6,663 nucleotides of DNA from WACF01 sp040880205. Its GTDB lineage: Bacteria > Pseudomonadota > Gammaproteobacteria > Pseudomonadales > Cellvibrionaceae. Below the pieces are notes generated by a model that saw only the letters and a list, made by a program, of their open reading frames with translations, was not told the origin of the DNA and did no database searches. Shown here one piece after another: positions 1 to 5,373 of the stretch; the first letter of the stretch is position 1; each line of letters starts with the position of its first letter. The translations under genes were made by a program, and so were the position numbers. The stretch spans positions 1-6,663 of the forward strand of contig JBBDIU010000036.1 of assembly GCA_040880205.1 (NCBI GenBank). Reading direction: 5' to 3'.

Positions 1-80
1 CGCATGAATACGTCCATGTAGCTCCGTCGCTTCGTCCCTGAATCGACGGTTCCGATAGGCTGAACCCAGCACCAAACTCC
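1..80 (-). repeat. Paired-hairpin intergenic element, copy B, cut by window edge
   Basis: Read on the minus strand, this stretch matches the core of the element at 133-242. The first hairpin pairs CCGTCG with CGACGG (plus positions 44-49 and 24-29), then has an A-G mismatch, TTC/GAA and an AGGGAC loop. After AGC, a second hairpin pairs TAC (18-20) with GTA (9-11) around ATGGAC, followed by the bulge TTCAT and GC. The order of parts, the A-G mismatch and the TTCAY bulge are the same as in copy A. The upstream arm shares AGGAGT..GGTG with the outer stem of copy A. The partner arm would lie left of position 1, so the closing stem cannot be seen. The right boundary near 80 is approximate. Confidence 0.6.
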
Positions 81-85
81 TATCG
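53..85. other. Inverted repeat within copy B arm
   Basis: CGATAGG (53-59) and CCTATCG (79-85) are perfect 7-base complements, and GCTG (59-62) with CAGC (67-70) could form a small nested stem. On the plus strand a run of five T follows at 89-93. That could make a weak terminator for a gene left of the window, but the loop is large and the T run starts three bases after the stem. It may equally be part of the arm of repeat copy B. Confidence 0.3.
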
Positions 86-132
86 CTGTTTTTGCTGCCT
101 TATTTTTTGCTCGCCTCAGCACCCAACGTAAA

Positions 133-242
133 GCCAGGAGTCCGGTGTTTGCTGATGTGACCGTCGACAACAGGGATGTTGGCGACGAGCCCCCAGGGAC
201 GGGTTCACGGCGAGTCACAGCAGTAAATACCGGACTTCTGGC
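133..242 (+). repeat. Paired-hairpin intergenic element, copy A (complete)
   Basis: Positions 133-154 pair with 221-242 over 22 consecutive pairs. Nineteen are Watson-Crick and three are G-U wobbles on the plus strand. After one A-G mismatch the stem continues with TGTGAC (156-161) against GTCACA (214-219). Two hairpins lie inside. Hairpin 1 pairs CGTCG/CGACG (162-166/183-187), then an A-G mismatch, then CAACA/TGTTG (168-172/177-181), with a GGGA tetraloop of GNRA form. Hairpin 2 pairs GCC/GGC (189-191/209-211) and CCC/GGG (192-194/201-203) around AGGGAC, with TTCAC as a bulge. The whole is a three-way junction of about 110 nt with no open reading frame. It could be a mobile palindromic repeat, a structured RNA or a DNA cruciform; the sequence does not decide among these. 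Confidence 0.75.
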
Positions 243-416
243 CCAGCACACAACTCCAAAGCTCGCCTAGCATCTGAACGCTTCAGGTCACGCAGAGACG
301 TATTGGTATTATTCAGAGGCTCCCTAGCCCGCTTCCGGAACTGTTAAACTTTGAATGCCTCCCCCGCAAAGCTGGGGATCTCCCGTACTTACTAGTGTCC
401 CAATAAATATTACAAA
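243..416. other. Gene-free spacer between repeat and symporter gene
   Basis: I see no gene here. The only local structure is a short hairpin with CCCC at 362-365 and GGGG at 374-377, and an inner GC/GC pair. It lies just past the stop codon of the symporter gene on the minus strand, but no T-run follows it in that direction, so it is not a convincing intrinsic terminator. Confidence 0.4.
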
Positions 417-1757
417 TTAAATATCACGACTCAATTCGCTACTGAAATATTCTTGCGTAAGCTTTGTCACCACTCCCCATAATAAAATTAACGCAATCAA
501 ATTCGGTATGGCCATAAAGCCATTTAAAATACCGGCAATCTTCCACACAGCGTCCAAGCCGACCACATAGGCCCCGATGGGAATGACCAGCACCCAGACA
601 ATCCTGAACGGCAACTCCACCTTTGTACCAAACAAATATTGCGCGCAACGTTCACCGTAATAACTCCAACCGAGAATTGTTGTAAACGCAAAAAATATCA
701 GCGCTACCGATACAAACTTATCGCCGAAGGGAATGACCAAGGCAAAAGCGGCTTGCGACATGGCAACGCCCTCCGCCTCTCCCGTCCAGGAGCCGGTTAC
801 CACAATGGCCAAGCCGGTAATCGAACAAATTACCAGGGTATCAATAAACGTGCCCAACATGGCAATCACGCCCTGACGAACCGGGCTGTCGGTTTTCGCC
901 GCTGCGTGCGCAATCGGAGCGCTACCCAGACCGGCTTCATTGGAAAACACACCGCGCTCCACGCCAAACCGAATTGCCAGGGCAACCGCCGCTCCGGCGA
1001 AGCCGCCTTCAGCCGCAACGGGATTGAAAGCACTGTGAACCACCAAGGCAATTGCCGCCGGGATTTGGGTGATGTGCGAGCCAAGCACCCAAACGCCCGC
1101 CAGGACATAGCCGATGCCCATAAAAGGCACTATCTTCGCGGCAACTTTCGAAATTCGCTTGATGCCCCCAATCAACACCAGCCCGACCAGTACCATCAAT
1201 ACCAAACCGACCGCAAGCTTGTTAAAACCAAATGCCGTATACAAGGCGTCCGATACTGAGTTGGCTTGCACGGCATTGCCGATGCCGAAGCCCGCCAGCG
1301 CGCCAAAGACCGCAAACAGGGTGCCCAGCCACGCCCAACGGCTTCCCAGGCCATTTTTGATGTAGTACATGGGTCCGCCAACGTGCTGGCCGTGCTCGTC
1401 GGTTTCCCGAAACTTTACCGCGCATACAGCTTCCGCGTACTTGGTGGCCATGCCCACCAGTGCGCTGCACCACATCCAGAACAATGCTCCCGGCCCGCCA
1501 AGCCCGATAGCCGTCGCAACGCCCACGATATTACCCGTACCGATGGTTGCGGAAAGCGAGGTCATTAAAGCGTGAAACGGTGAGATGTCCCCTTCGCCAC
1601 GCGCTTTCCGCCCGCGCGCCAACTGCCTGAAGCCATAGCCTAGTTTGCGCAGCGGAATGCCCCGCAACATCACCATGAGGAAGATGCCCGTGCCCAGGAT
1701 CAGGGCAAGCAGGCCAGGTCCCCAAACAATGCTGTCCACTTTATTTAAAATTTCCAT
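417..1757 (-). CDS. Alanine/glycine:cation symporter (AGCS family)
   Basis: A 446-residue inner-membrane protein of normal length for the AGCS family, which imports alanine or glycine with sodium (or protons). The chain is almost continuously hydrophobic, with about ten or more membrane segments. The family core is present: SLSATIGTGNIVGVATAI at residues 67-84, followed by GGPGALFWMW (87-96) and the GMATKYAE stretch (102-109). GGPMYYI is at 127-133 and FSNEAGLGSAPIAHAAA at 271-287. The start is supported by AAGAAGG four bases before the ATG. The gene lies 45 bases downstream of the PLP enzyme gene on the same strand, with no terminator between them, so the two are probably co-transcribed. Some AGCS members accept D- as well as L-alanine, so the exact substrate is open. 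I see no clear terminator after the stop codon. Confidence 0.93.
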   Translation of the reverse strand: MEILNKVDSIVWGPGLLALILGTGIFLMVMLRGIPLRKLGYGFRQLARGRKARGEGDISPFHALMTSLSATIGTGNIVGVATAIGLGGPGALFWMWCSALVGMATKYAEAVCAVKFRETDEHGQHVGGPMYYIKNGLGSRWAWLGTLFAVFGALAGFGIGNAVQANSVSDALYTAFGFNKLAVGLVLMVLVGLVLIGGIKRISKVAAKIVPFMGIGYVLAGVWVLGSHITQIPAAIALVVHSAFNPVAAEGGFAGAAVALAIRFGVERGVFSNEAGLGSAPIAHAAAKTDSPVRQGVIAMLGTFIDTLVICSITGLAIVVTGSWTGEAEGVAMSQAAFALVIPFGDKFVSVALIFFAFTTILGWSYYGERCAQYLFGTKVELPFRIVWVLVIPIGAYVVGLDAVWKIAGILNGFMAIPNLIALILLWGVVTKLTQEYFSSELSRDI

Positions 1758-1802
1758 GGCACCTTCTTATCGTTATTCAAGTTTATCGCTATTGAAATCA
1801 AA

Positions 1803-2807
1803 CTATTCCGCGTCACCAAAGGCAAACTGGTTGCGGTGAGGAAAGACACCGAACAAGCCTCCGGTATGGACAAAGACAATATCCCGCTCGCTGGAAAAAT
1901 GTCCAGCTCGAATTTGCGCGATCAAGCCGTGAAACGCTTTCCCCGTGTAAACCGGGTCGAGGATAACGCCTTCCCGTTTCGCCACGTAGCGGATGGTGTC
2001 GTAAACCTCCGGCGTGGCGACACCATAACCGGGACCAATATAGTCGGCGTTGGTATTGATGGCCAGCGCATCGATGTTACAGTCAATGTTGTAACGCGCC
2101 TTCCATTGTTTCAAGTCCTGTTTGACTTTGTTCCGGAAGTAAATCTCGCTATCGCATACCGCCATGCCAATCACCTCGGCCCCAAGCGAATACAAGGCCG
2201 CACCCGCGGTTAGCCCCGCCTGGGTACCCCCCGAGCCGGTGGCCACAATAATAGTTTTTGGCTCAATGGCATATTCGGCAAAGTCACTTTTCAGTTCCTC
2301 GCAGGCGGCCACATAGCCCCAAACGCCGATTTCGTCGCTGGCGCCGGTGGGTATGATGAAAGCCTTATTGCCCTGCGCCGCATAGTGCGCACGCCAGCGC
2401 TCGAACAATTCCGGAAGTTTTTTCTGGTAATCAGCTTTGCTGACGGTCTGTATTTCGGCCCCTACCAGGCGGTCTATCAGCAGATTGCCGTCCGCCGCCG
2501 GTGGGTTATCCTCGCGCAGTATCAGACAAACCTTCAAGCCCAATTGCGCGGCCACCACGGCCGTTGCGCGACAGTGATTGGATTGCACACCGCCGCAGGT
2601 AATGAGGGTGTCGCAACCCTCCGCCAGCGCCTGGGCGACAACAAACTCCAGTTTTCGAATCTTGTTGCCACTGAGCAGTGAACCGGTGAGATCGTCGCGC
2701 TTCAGCCAGACGCGGGGTCCACCCAGATCGTCCGATATGCGATCCAGCGCCTGCAAGGGCGTCGGTCGATTGGCCAGAGACAAGCGTGATGGAAGGCTGA
2801 TGGACAT
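1803..2807 (-). CDS. dcyD: D-cysteine desulfhydrase-type PLP enzyme (ACC deaminase family)
   Basis: A 334-residue cytoplasmic fold-type II PLP enzyme. D-cysteine desulfhydrases convert D-cysteine to pyruvate, sulfide and ammonia, and often act on other D-amino acids with a leaving group on the beta carbon. LKRDDLTGS (35-43) leads into SGNKIRKLE (46-54), where K49 is the expected PLP lysine. CGGVQSNH (71-78) supplies the catalytic serine and asparagine region, and TGSGGTQAG (190-198) is the phosphate-binding loop. True ACC deaminases carry Glu in DPVYEGK and Leu in HLGG. Here these are T288 (DPVYTGK, 284-290) and T315 (HTGG, 314-317), which is the desulfhydrase pattern. The ATG at 2807 fits the family N-terminus, but the leader before it is C-rich and shows no Shine-Dalgarno sequence. 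The symporter gene follows 45 bases later. A related D-amino-acid lyase activity is possible. Confidence 0.88.
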   Translation of the reverse strand: MSISLPSRLSLANRPTPLQALDRISDDLGGPRVWLKRDDLTGSLLSGNKIRKLEFVVAQALAEGCDTLITCGGVQSNHCRATAVVAAQLGLKVCLILREDNPPAADGNLLIDRLVGAEIQTVSKADYQKKLPELFERWRAHYAAQGNKAFIIPTGASDEIGVWGYVAACEELKSDFAEYAIEPKTIIVATGSGGTQAGLTAGAALYSLGAEVIGMAVCDSEIYFRNKVKQDLKQWKARYNIDCNIDALAINTNADYIGPGYGVATPEVYDTIRYVAKREGVILDPVYTGKAFHGLIAQIRAGHFSSERDIVFVHTGGLFGVFPHRNQFAFGDAE

Positions 2808-2815
2808 AGGGTATG

Positions 2816-2858
2816 GGGAGTGGATAGTGGGTAGTGGAGAGAGTGGGAAGTCGGGGGC
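2816..2858 (+). repeat. G-rich AGTGG short repeat in dcyD leader
   Basis: AGTGG occurs at 2819, 2826, 2833 and 2842, so the first three copies are exactly seven bases apart. The stretch has four runs of three or more G (starting at 2815, 2829, 2845 and 2853) and almost no C. Two of the intervals between G runs are ten bases or longer, so a standard quadruplex is not predicted, although a looser one is possible. On the coding strand it forms a C-rich, purine-poor leader just before the dcyD start. Confidence 0.6.
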
Positions 2859-2881
2859 GGCGCTTGTGGTGGCAAGCTAGG

Positions 2882-2905
2882 CCCCCGAACCCTTAAATCC
2901 GGGGG
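2882..2905 (-). terminator. GC-rich hairpin after yajC, weak terminator candidate
   Basis: CCCCCG (2882-2887) pairs with CGGGGG (2900-2905) around a 12-base loop, about 40 bases past the yajC stop codon. No T-run follows on the minus strand, so it is at best a weak or factor-assisted stop between yajC and dcyD. Without it, yajC and dcyD could share a transcript. Confidence 0.3.
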
Positions 2906-2945
2906 AACATCCTCGTAATCCCTGCACGTCGGCAGTGCCGGCCGC

Positions 2946-3278
2946 TTAGATGGACTTGAGGGTGCCCTTGGGCAGTACGGCGTGTACCGAGACTTTCTGA
3001 AACTTTAGCTCGGTGTTATCGGTCACTTCCACCAGGATGTAATTGTCATCGACCTTGTTGATTTTGCCAACCAGCCCACTATTGAGCAGCACTTCGTCGC
3101 CCTTGCTCAAGGATCCAACCAGCTCCTTGTGCTCCTTGGCGCGTTTTTGCTGAGGGCGAATCATGAACAGGTACATGAACAGGAACAGGCCACCCATCAT
3201 AATAAAAAAGGACCAGGTGCTTTGCCCTGCTTGACCGGTTTCTGCTTGTGCCATGGCGGCGGGAATCAGGAAATCCAT
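2946..3278 (-). CDS. yajC: Preprotein translocase subunit YajC
   Basis: A 110-residue single-span inner-membrane protein of normal length for YajC, the small accessory partner of SecD and SecF in the Sec translocon. A short N-terminal part rich in Ala and Gln leads to the membrane segment at about 22-40 (WSFFIMMGG...LFMI). The hallmark RPQQKR follows at 41-46, then a soluble domain starting KGDEVLLNSGLVGKI (59-73), close to the family GDEV..GGLVGKI motif. The start is supported by GAGGT five bases before the ATG. The usual neighbours tgt upstream and secD-secF downstream are absent here. Instead a regulator gene with its own terminator lies upstream and dcyD lies downstream, so yajC appears to be a single-gene unit or a second copy. 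Confidence 0.95.
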   Translation of the reverse strand: MDFLIPAAMAQAETGQAGQSTWSFFIMMGGLFLFMYLFMIRPQQKRAKEHKELVGSLSKGDEVLLNSGLVGKINKVDDNYILVEVTDNTELKFQKVSVHAVLPKGTLKSI

Positions 3279-3292
3279 GCATTACCTCGTTA

Positions 3293-3337
3293 GTTTTGCA
3301 TACCAGAAAGCGCGTAACTCTACCTTCTTTGCAAAAC
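3293..3337. promoter_or_regulatory. 8-base inverted repeat in the yajC upstream region
   Basis: GTTTTGCA (3293-3300) and TGCAAAAC (3330-3337) are perfect complements separated by 29 bases. They lie in the 70 bases between the yajC start and the terminator of the preceding gene, where the yajC promoter must be if it has its own. I cannot find a convincing -35/-10 pair here, so a regulatory role is a guess. Confidence 0.35.
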
Positions 3338-3347
3338 CCAGGCAATC

Positions 3348-3380
3348 AAAAAGGGCCCGCCTGGATCAGGAGAGCCCTTT
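3348..3380 (-). terminator. Intrinsic terminator of the GAF-AraC gene
   Basis: On the minus strand AAAGGGC (complement of 3374-3380) pairs with GCCCTTT (complement of 3350-3356) and is followed by a run of five T (complement of 3348-3352). The loop contains a second small stem, CCTG/CAGG (3360-3363/3367-3370). It sits 24 bases past the regulator stop codon. A competing pair CCAGGC/GCCTGG (3338-3343/3359-3364) could disrupt it. Confidence 0.8.
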
Positions 3381-3403
3381 GGGTATTCACCTACCGATGC
3401 GTA

Positions 3404-4408
3404 CTATGCGTAATCGCGGAACAGTTTGCGGAAGGTACTGGGGGATACTGAAGTCCAGCGTTTGAACGCATTGGTAAAGCTGGTGCGGTCGGAGAAGTCG
3501 AGAGCAGCGGAAATGGCATCAATGCTCATATTCTGGTGAATCAAGTAGTCGATGGAATAGTGAAATCGGACTTGATCTCGCAACTGAGCAAAGCTGACGT
3601 TTTGCTGCTGTAGGCGTCGCTGCAAGGTTCGCTTGGACAGGTTGAGTTCTTCGGCAATGTAATCGATCGCAAGCGGCTGCTTGCCGATTCGACGCTGCAG
3701 AACCTCCACCACTCGACCGGACACACCGTAGCCTTCCGGTAGCCGTGCCTGGCTAATGTACTCATCGAGCGATTTTACCCCGGCGGTCGCGAACCCGCGG
3801 ATTTCTTCGATCCGGTTCTTTTCTTGAACGTTCTGTAGTTCGATCATTCTGGCGACTCCTTCTGCCATTAGTTGAAGGGTTTCGAGATCATGAGGTGACG
3901 GGTTAATCCTCGTCGGAGCTAAGAAACACAAAACGCCACATTTGTTCCCGGAAATTTCGATTGGTACGCCGAGATAGTGGCAAACAGCGCCACCCAAAGA
4001 CGCCATCGCCGGTGAATTCAAAGGGTTCTGTTCACCGCTGACGACATCCGAGAGGCCCTCGTGGTCGATTACGGTTCTGTAGATGCTCTCTTCCGGGTCG
4101 GAAAGTTCGTGATCGATCAGCTTGTCCGCCCGGCGGTAGACAAATACATGCCGATAAATTGACCCCGATGAAGACACGATAAAAGCACTATCCGCTCCAA
4201 AAATGCGACACCCGGCCTCTAAAAAGAGTGCTGACTGAGCATCATTGTTATCGAGAGGGCGGCAGAGTTGCCGATACAGGAACTTGAGGCGATCCTCGAA
4301 GGATTCCAGGTTATACCCGCGCAAGACTTCGTCACGGTAAAGCTTACTATCCAAACTGGCCGTACTGGCCGGCTCGGGGTTTCTACTTTCCATTACCTGA
4401 TAGTCCAT
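3404..4408 (-). CDS. AraC-family transcriptional regulator with N-terminal GAF domain
   Basis: About 334 residues with two parts. Residues 37-192 resemble a GAF sensor domain, ending in the typical YLGVPIEISGNKCGVLCFLA strand region. A linker of about 35 residues follows. The C-terminal 108 residues form an AraC-type DNA-binding domain with two helix-turn-helix units: YIAEELNLSKRTLQRRL near 250-266, and AISAALDFSDRTSFTNAFKRW at about 298-318 followed by SVSP. The ligand is unknown; GAF domains in regulators can bind small molecules or sense redox state. The start is ambiguous. The ATG at 4408 has GGGGG nine bases upstream. The ATG at 4417 has that run directly against it, with no spacing, and the ATG at 4393 has only a close AGG. 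No obvious target operon is adjacent. The repeat-rich upstream region suggests autoregulation. Confidence 0.85.
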   Translation of the reverse strand: MDYQVMESRNPEPASTASLDSKLYRDEVLRGYNLESFEDRLKFLYRQLCRPLDNNDAQSALFLEAGCRIFGADSAFIVSSSGSIYRHVFVYRRADKLIDHELSDPEESIYRTVIDHEGLSDVVSGEQNPLNSPAMASLGGAVCHYLGVPIEISGNKCGVLCFLAPTRINPSPHDLETLQLMAEGVARMIELQNVQEKNRIEEIRGFATAGVKSLDEYISQARLPEGYGVSGRVVEVLQRRIGKQPLAIDYIAEELNLSKRTLQRRLQQQNVSFAQLRDQVRFHYSIDYLIHQNMSIDAISAALDFSDRTSFTNAFKRWTSVSPSTFRKLFRDYA

Positions 4409-4536
4409 ACACGGCATCCCCCATCGGCGCCTGCTTTACTATTGATGAGTGCTTGGTGCCTACTAACGTGTCTACCACTAAACGTGCCTACGCTATTCCT
4501 TATGCGGCCCCAGAACTAGCCTTGCTCACGTCACAA

Positions 4537-4553
4537 TGTTGCTTTAAGCGACA
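4537..4553. promoter_or_regulatory. 17-base near-palindrome upstream of regulator gene
   Basis: TGTTGCTT and AAGCGACA flank a single T. The arms match except for one T/G position, which would be a wobble in RNA. It lies 129 bases upstream of the chosen regulator start and 6 bases from the direct-repeat block at 4560-4608. It could be an operator half-site pair; nothing in the sequence names the binding protein. Confidence 0.35.
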
Positions 4554-4559
4554 AAACTT

Positions 4560-4608
4560 GCTGATTGAGGCGAAAACAATTTGACGCGAAAACAATGTAG
4601 CAATCAGC
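4560..4608. repeat. Tandem 11-base direct repeats framed by an inverted repeat
   Basis: GCGAAAACAAT occurs exactly twice, at 4570-4580 and 4586-4596, 16 bases apart. The pair is framed by perfect inverted arms, GCTGATTG (4560-4567) and CAATCAGC (4601-4608). The block sits in the gap upstream of the GAF-AraC gene. AraC-type proteins commonly bind tandem direct repeats, so this is a plausible operator, perhaps for the regulator itself. Confidence 0.45.
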
Positions 4609-4622
4609 TGTCTCGAACAGGG

Positions 4623-4649
4623 CTAAAACCAGCGCAAAGGGGAACGCAT
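4623..4649 (-). CDS. Possible 8-residue leader peptide upstream of GAF-AraC gene
   Basis: A minus-strand ATG at 4647-4649 opens a frame reading MRSPLRWF and stops at TAG (4623-4625). GAGAGG lies three bases before the ATG, which is close but usable. It falls about 20 bases into the transcript expected from the candidate promoter at 4676-4704. Such short frames arise by chance often, so this is only a candidate. Confidence 0.15.
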   Translation of the reverse strand: MRSPLRWF

Positions 4650-4675
4650 CAGCCTCTCGGGTGGGGCTGAGAGAG
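4649..4675 (-). promoter_or_regulatory. Overlapping stems at the start of the regulator leader
   Basis: On the minus strand CTCTC, TCAGCC, GAGAG and GGCTGA follow one another. CTCTC can pair with GAGAG and TCAGCC with GGCTGA, so the two stems interleave. They could form a small H-type pseudoknot or two alternative hairpins. The GGCTGAGAG on the plus strand recalls the thi-box, but the rest of that riboswitch is missing. Confidence 0.3.
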
Positions 4676-4704
4676 ACGCTATAGGAGGCTAAACCGGGTG
4701 TCAA
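4676..4704 (-). promoter_or_regulatory. Candidate sigma-70 promoter for the GAF-AraC gene
   Basis: On the minus strand a perfect TTGACA (complement of 4699-4704) is followed after 17 bases by TAGCGT (complement of 4676-4681), or after 15 bases by TATAGC (complement of 4678-4683). Transcription would start near 4669 and give a leader of about 260 bases containing the interleaved stems and the direct repeats. The -10 is mediocre. Confidence 0.45.
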
Positions 4705-4775
4705 CCACGAATGGCACTATCGTGACCAAATTGGCGTTTCGTTCAAATTCGCGGCATCTGAAATTGTTTCAAGCG

Positions 4776-5258
4776 CTATCGCACCAGCCCCAGCTCATCC
4801 AGGCAAGCAATAACGTCTTCGTGATGGGTCTTGGTTTTAACCCTGTCCATGACGTGTTTGAGCCGGCCATCGCGGCCAATGAGAAAAGTCGTTCGGATCA
4901 GCCCAATGAATTCCCGACCCATGAATTTCTTCGGACCCCATACGCCGTACTTATCGGCCACCGCGTGGTCCTCATCGGATAGCAGATCAAAGGTAAGGGA
5001 GTACTTGTCCTTGAATTTGAGCAGGCGAGTAACCGGATCGGGACTCACACCCAACACCACGGTATTTCGTTTCGCGTAGGCCTTGAGGGTGTCTCGCAGT
5101 TCACATGCCTGATCGGTACACCCGGGCGTCATGGCCTTGGGATAGAAATACAGTACGACGTTTTTTCGATCACGGAACTGTTTCAGGCTGACTTTCTGGT
5201 TATCCTGATTGTAAAGGGCAAAAGCCGGGGCCAGATTGCCCACTTTCGGTAGTCCCAT
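4776..5258 (-). CDS. bcp: Thiol peroxidase, BCP/PrxQ-type peroxiredoxin
   Basis: A 160-residue cytoplasmic peroxiredoxin of normal length for the BCP (PrxQ) group, which reduces hydrogen peroxide and organic hydroperoxides using thioredoxin-type donors. The YFYPKAMTPGCTDQACELRD motif spans residues 37-56. C47 is the peroxidatic cysteine within P-x3-T-x2-C, and C52, five residues on, is the resolving cysteine of the atypical two-cysteine type. The thioredoxin-like fold continues through VLGVSPD, LLSDEDHAVADKYGVWGPK and RTTFLIGRDG, all characteristic of the group. The ATG at 5258 has AAAGG ten bases upstream. A strong terminator separates it from mdh, so it should have its own promoter in the short gap or within the mdh tail; I cannot identify one with confidence. 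No OxyR-like site is evident. Confidence 0.95.
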   Translation of the reverse strand: MGLPKVGNLAPAFALYNQDNQKVSLKQFRDRKNVVLYFYPKAMTPGCTDQACELRDTLKAYAKRNTVVLGVSPDPVTRLLKFKDKYSLTFDLLSDEDHAVADKYGVWGPKKFMGREFIGLIRTTFLIGRDGRLKHVMDRVKTKTHHEDVIACLDELGLVR

Positions 5259-5280
5259 GGGAGCATGACCTTTTGTTGTT

Positions 5281-5308
5281 CATCAAATAGGCTGATTTAA
5301 ACATCAAA
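5281..5308 (-). promoter_or_regulatory. TTTGATG direct repeats ahead of peroxiredoxin gene
   Basis: On the minus strand TTTGATG occurs at the complements of 5302-5308 and 5281-5287, exactly 21 bases apart, about two helical turns. The upstream copy overlaps the T-run of the mdh terminator. It is a possible regulator site for the peroxiredoxin gene, but two short AT-rich matches can occur by chance. Confidence 0.2.
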
Positions 5309-5332
5309 AAGCCGCAAATTTTTTGCGGCTTT
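5308..5332 (-). terminator. Intrinsic terminator of mdh
   Basis: AAAGCCGCAAA (5308-5318) and TTTGCGGCTTT (5322-5332) are perfect 11-base complements around a three-base loop. On the minus strand the stem runs into a five-T tract, 41 bases past the mdh stop codon. The structure could also work on the plus strand, but no plus-strand gene needs it. Confidence 0.92.
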
Positions 5333-5373
5333 GTGTACGATGGCGTCAGCTTGTTACCTCGGCAATGTCCGCC

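Noticed and set aside
133..242. tRNA gene or CRISPR repeat
   Set aside because: The fold has no acceptor, D or T arm sequence and no CCA end, and there is no series of regularly spaced repeats with spacers.
639..1259. A 206-codon open frame on the plus strand
   Set aside because: It lies wholly antisense to the symporter gene, is rich in Arg, Asn and Gln, lacks any recognisable motif and has no ribosome site. It is a by-product of the codon pattern of the real gene.
2815..2857. Canonical G-quadruplex
   Set aside because: The loops between the G runs of three or more are about 10, 13 and 5 bases, outside the usual limit of seven. A looser form stays possible and is noted under the repeat.
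2882..2930. Third copy of the paired-hairpin element after yajC
   Set aside because: CAGGGA appears on the minus strand at 2918-2923, but its flanks are not complementary and the CGTCG/CGACG stem and TTCAY bulge are missing.
4649..4700. Thiamine pyrophosphate riboswitch
   Set aside because: Plus-strand GGCTGAGAG resembles the conserved thi-box piece, but the second conserved half (ACCTGATC...GGATAATGCC-like) is absent and no thiamine gene follows on that strand.
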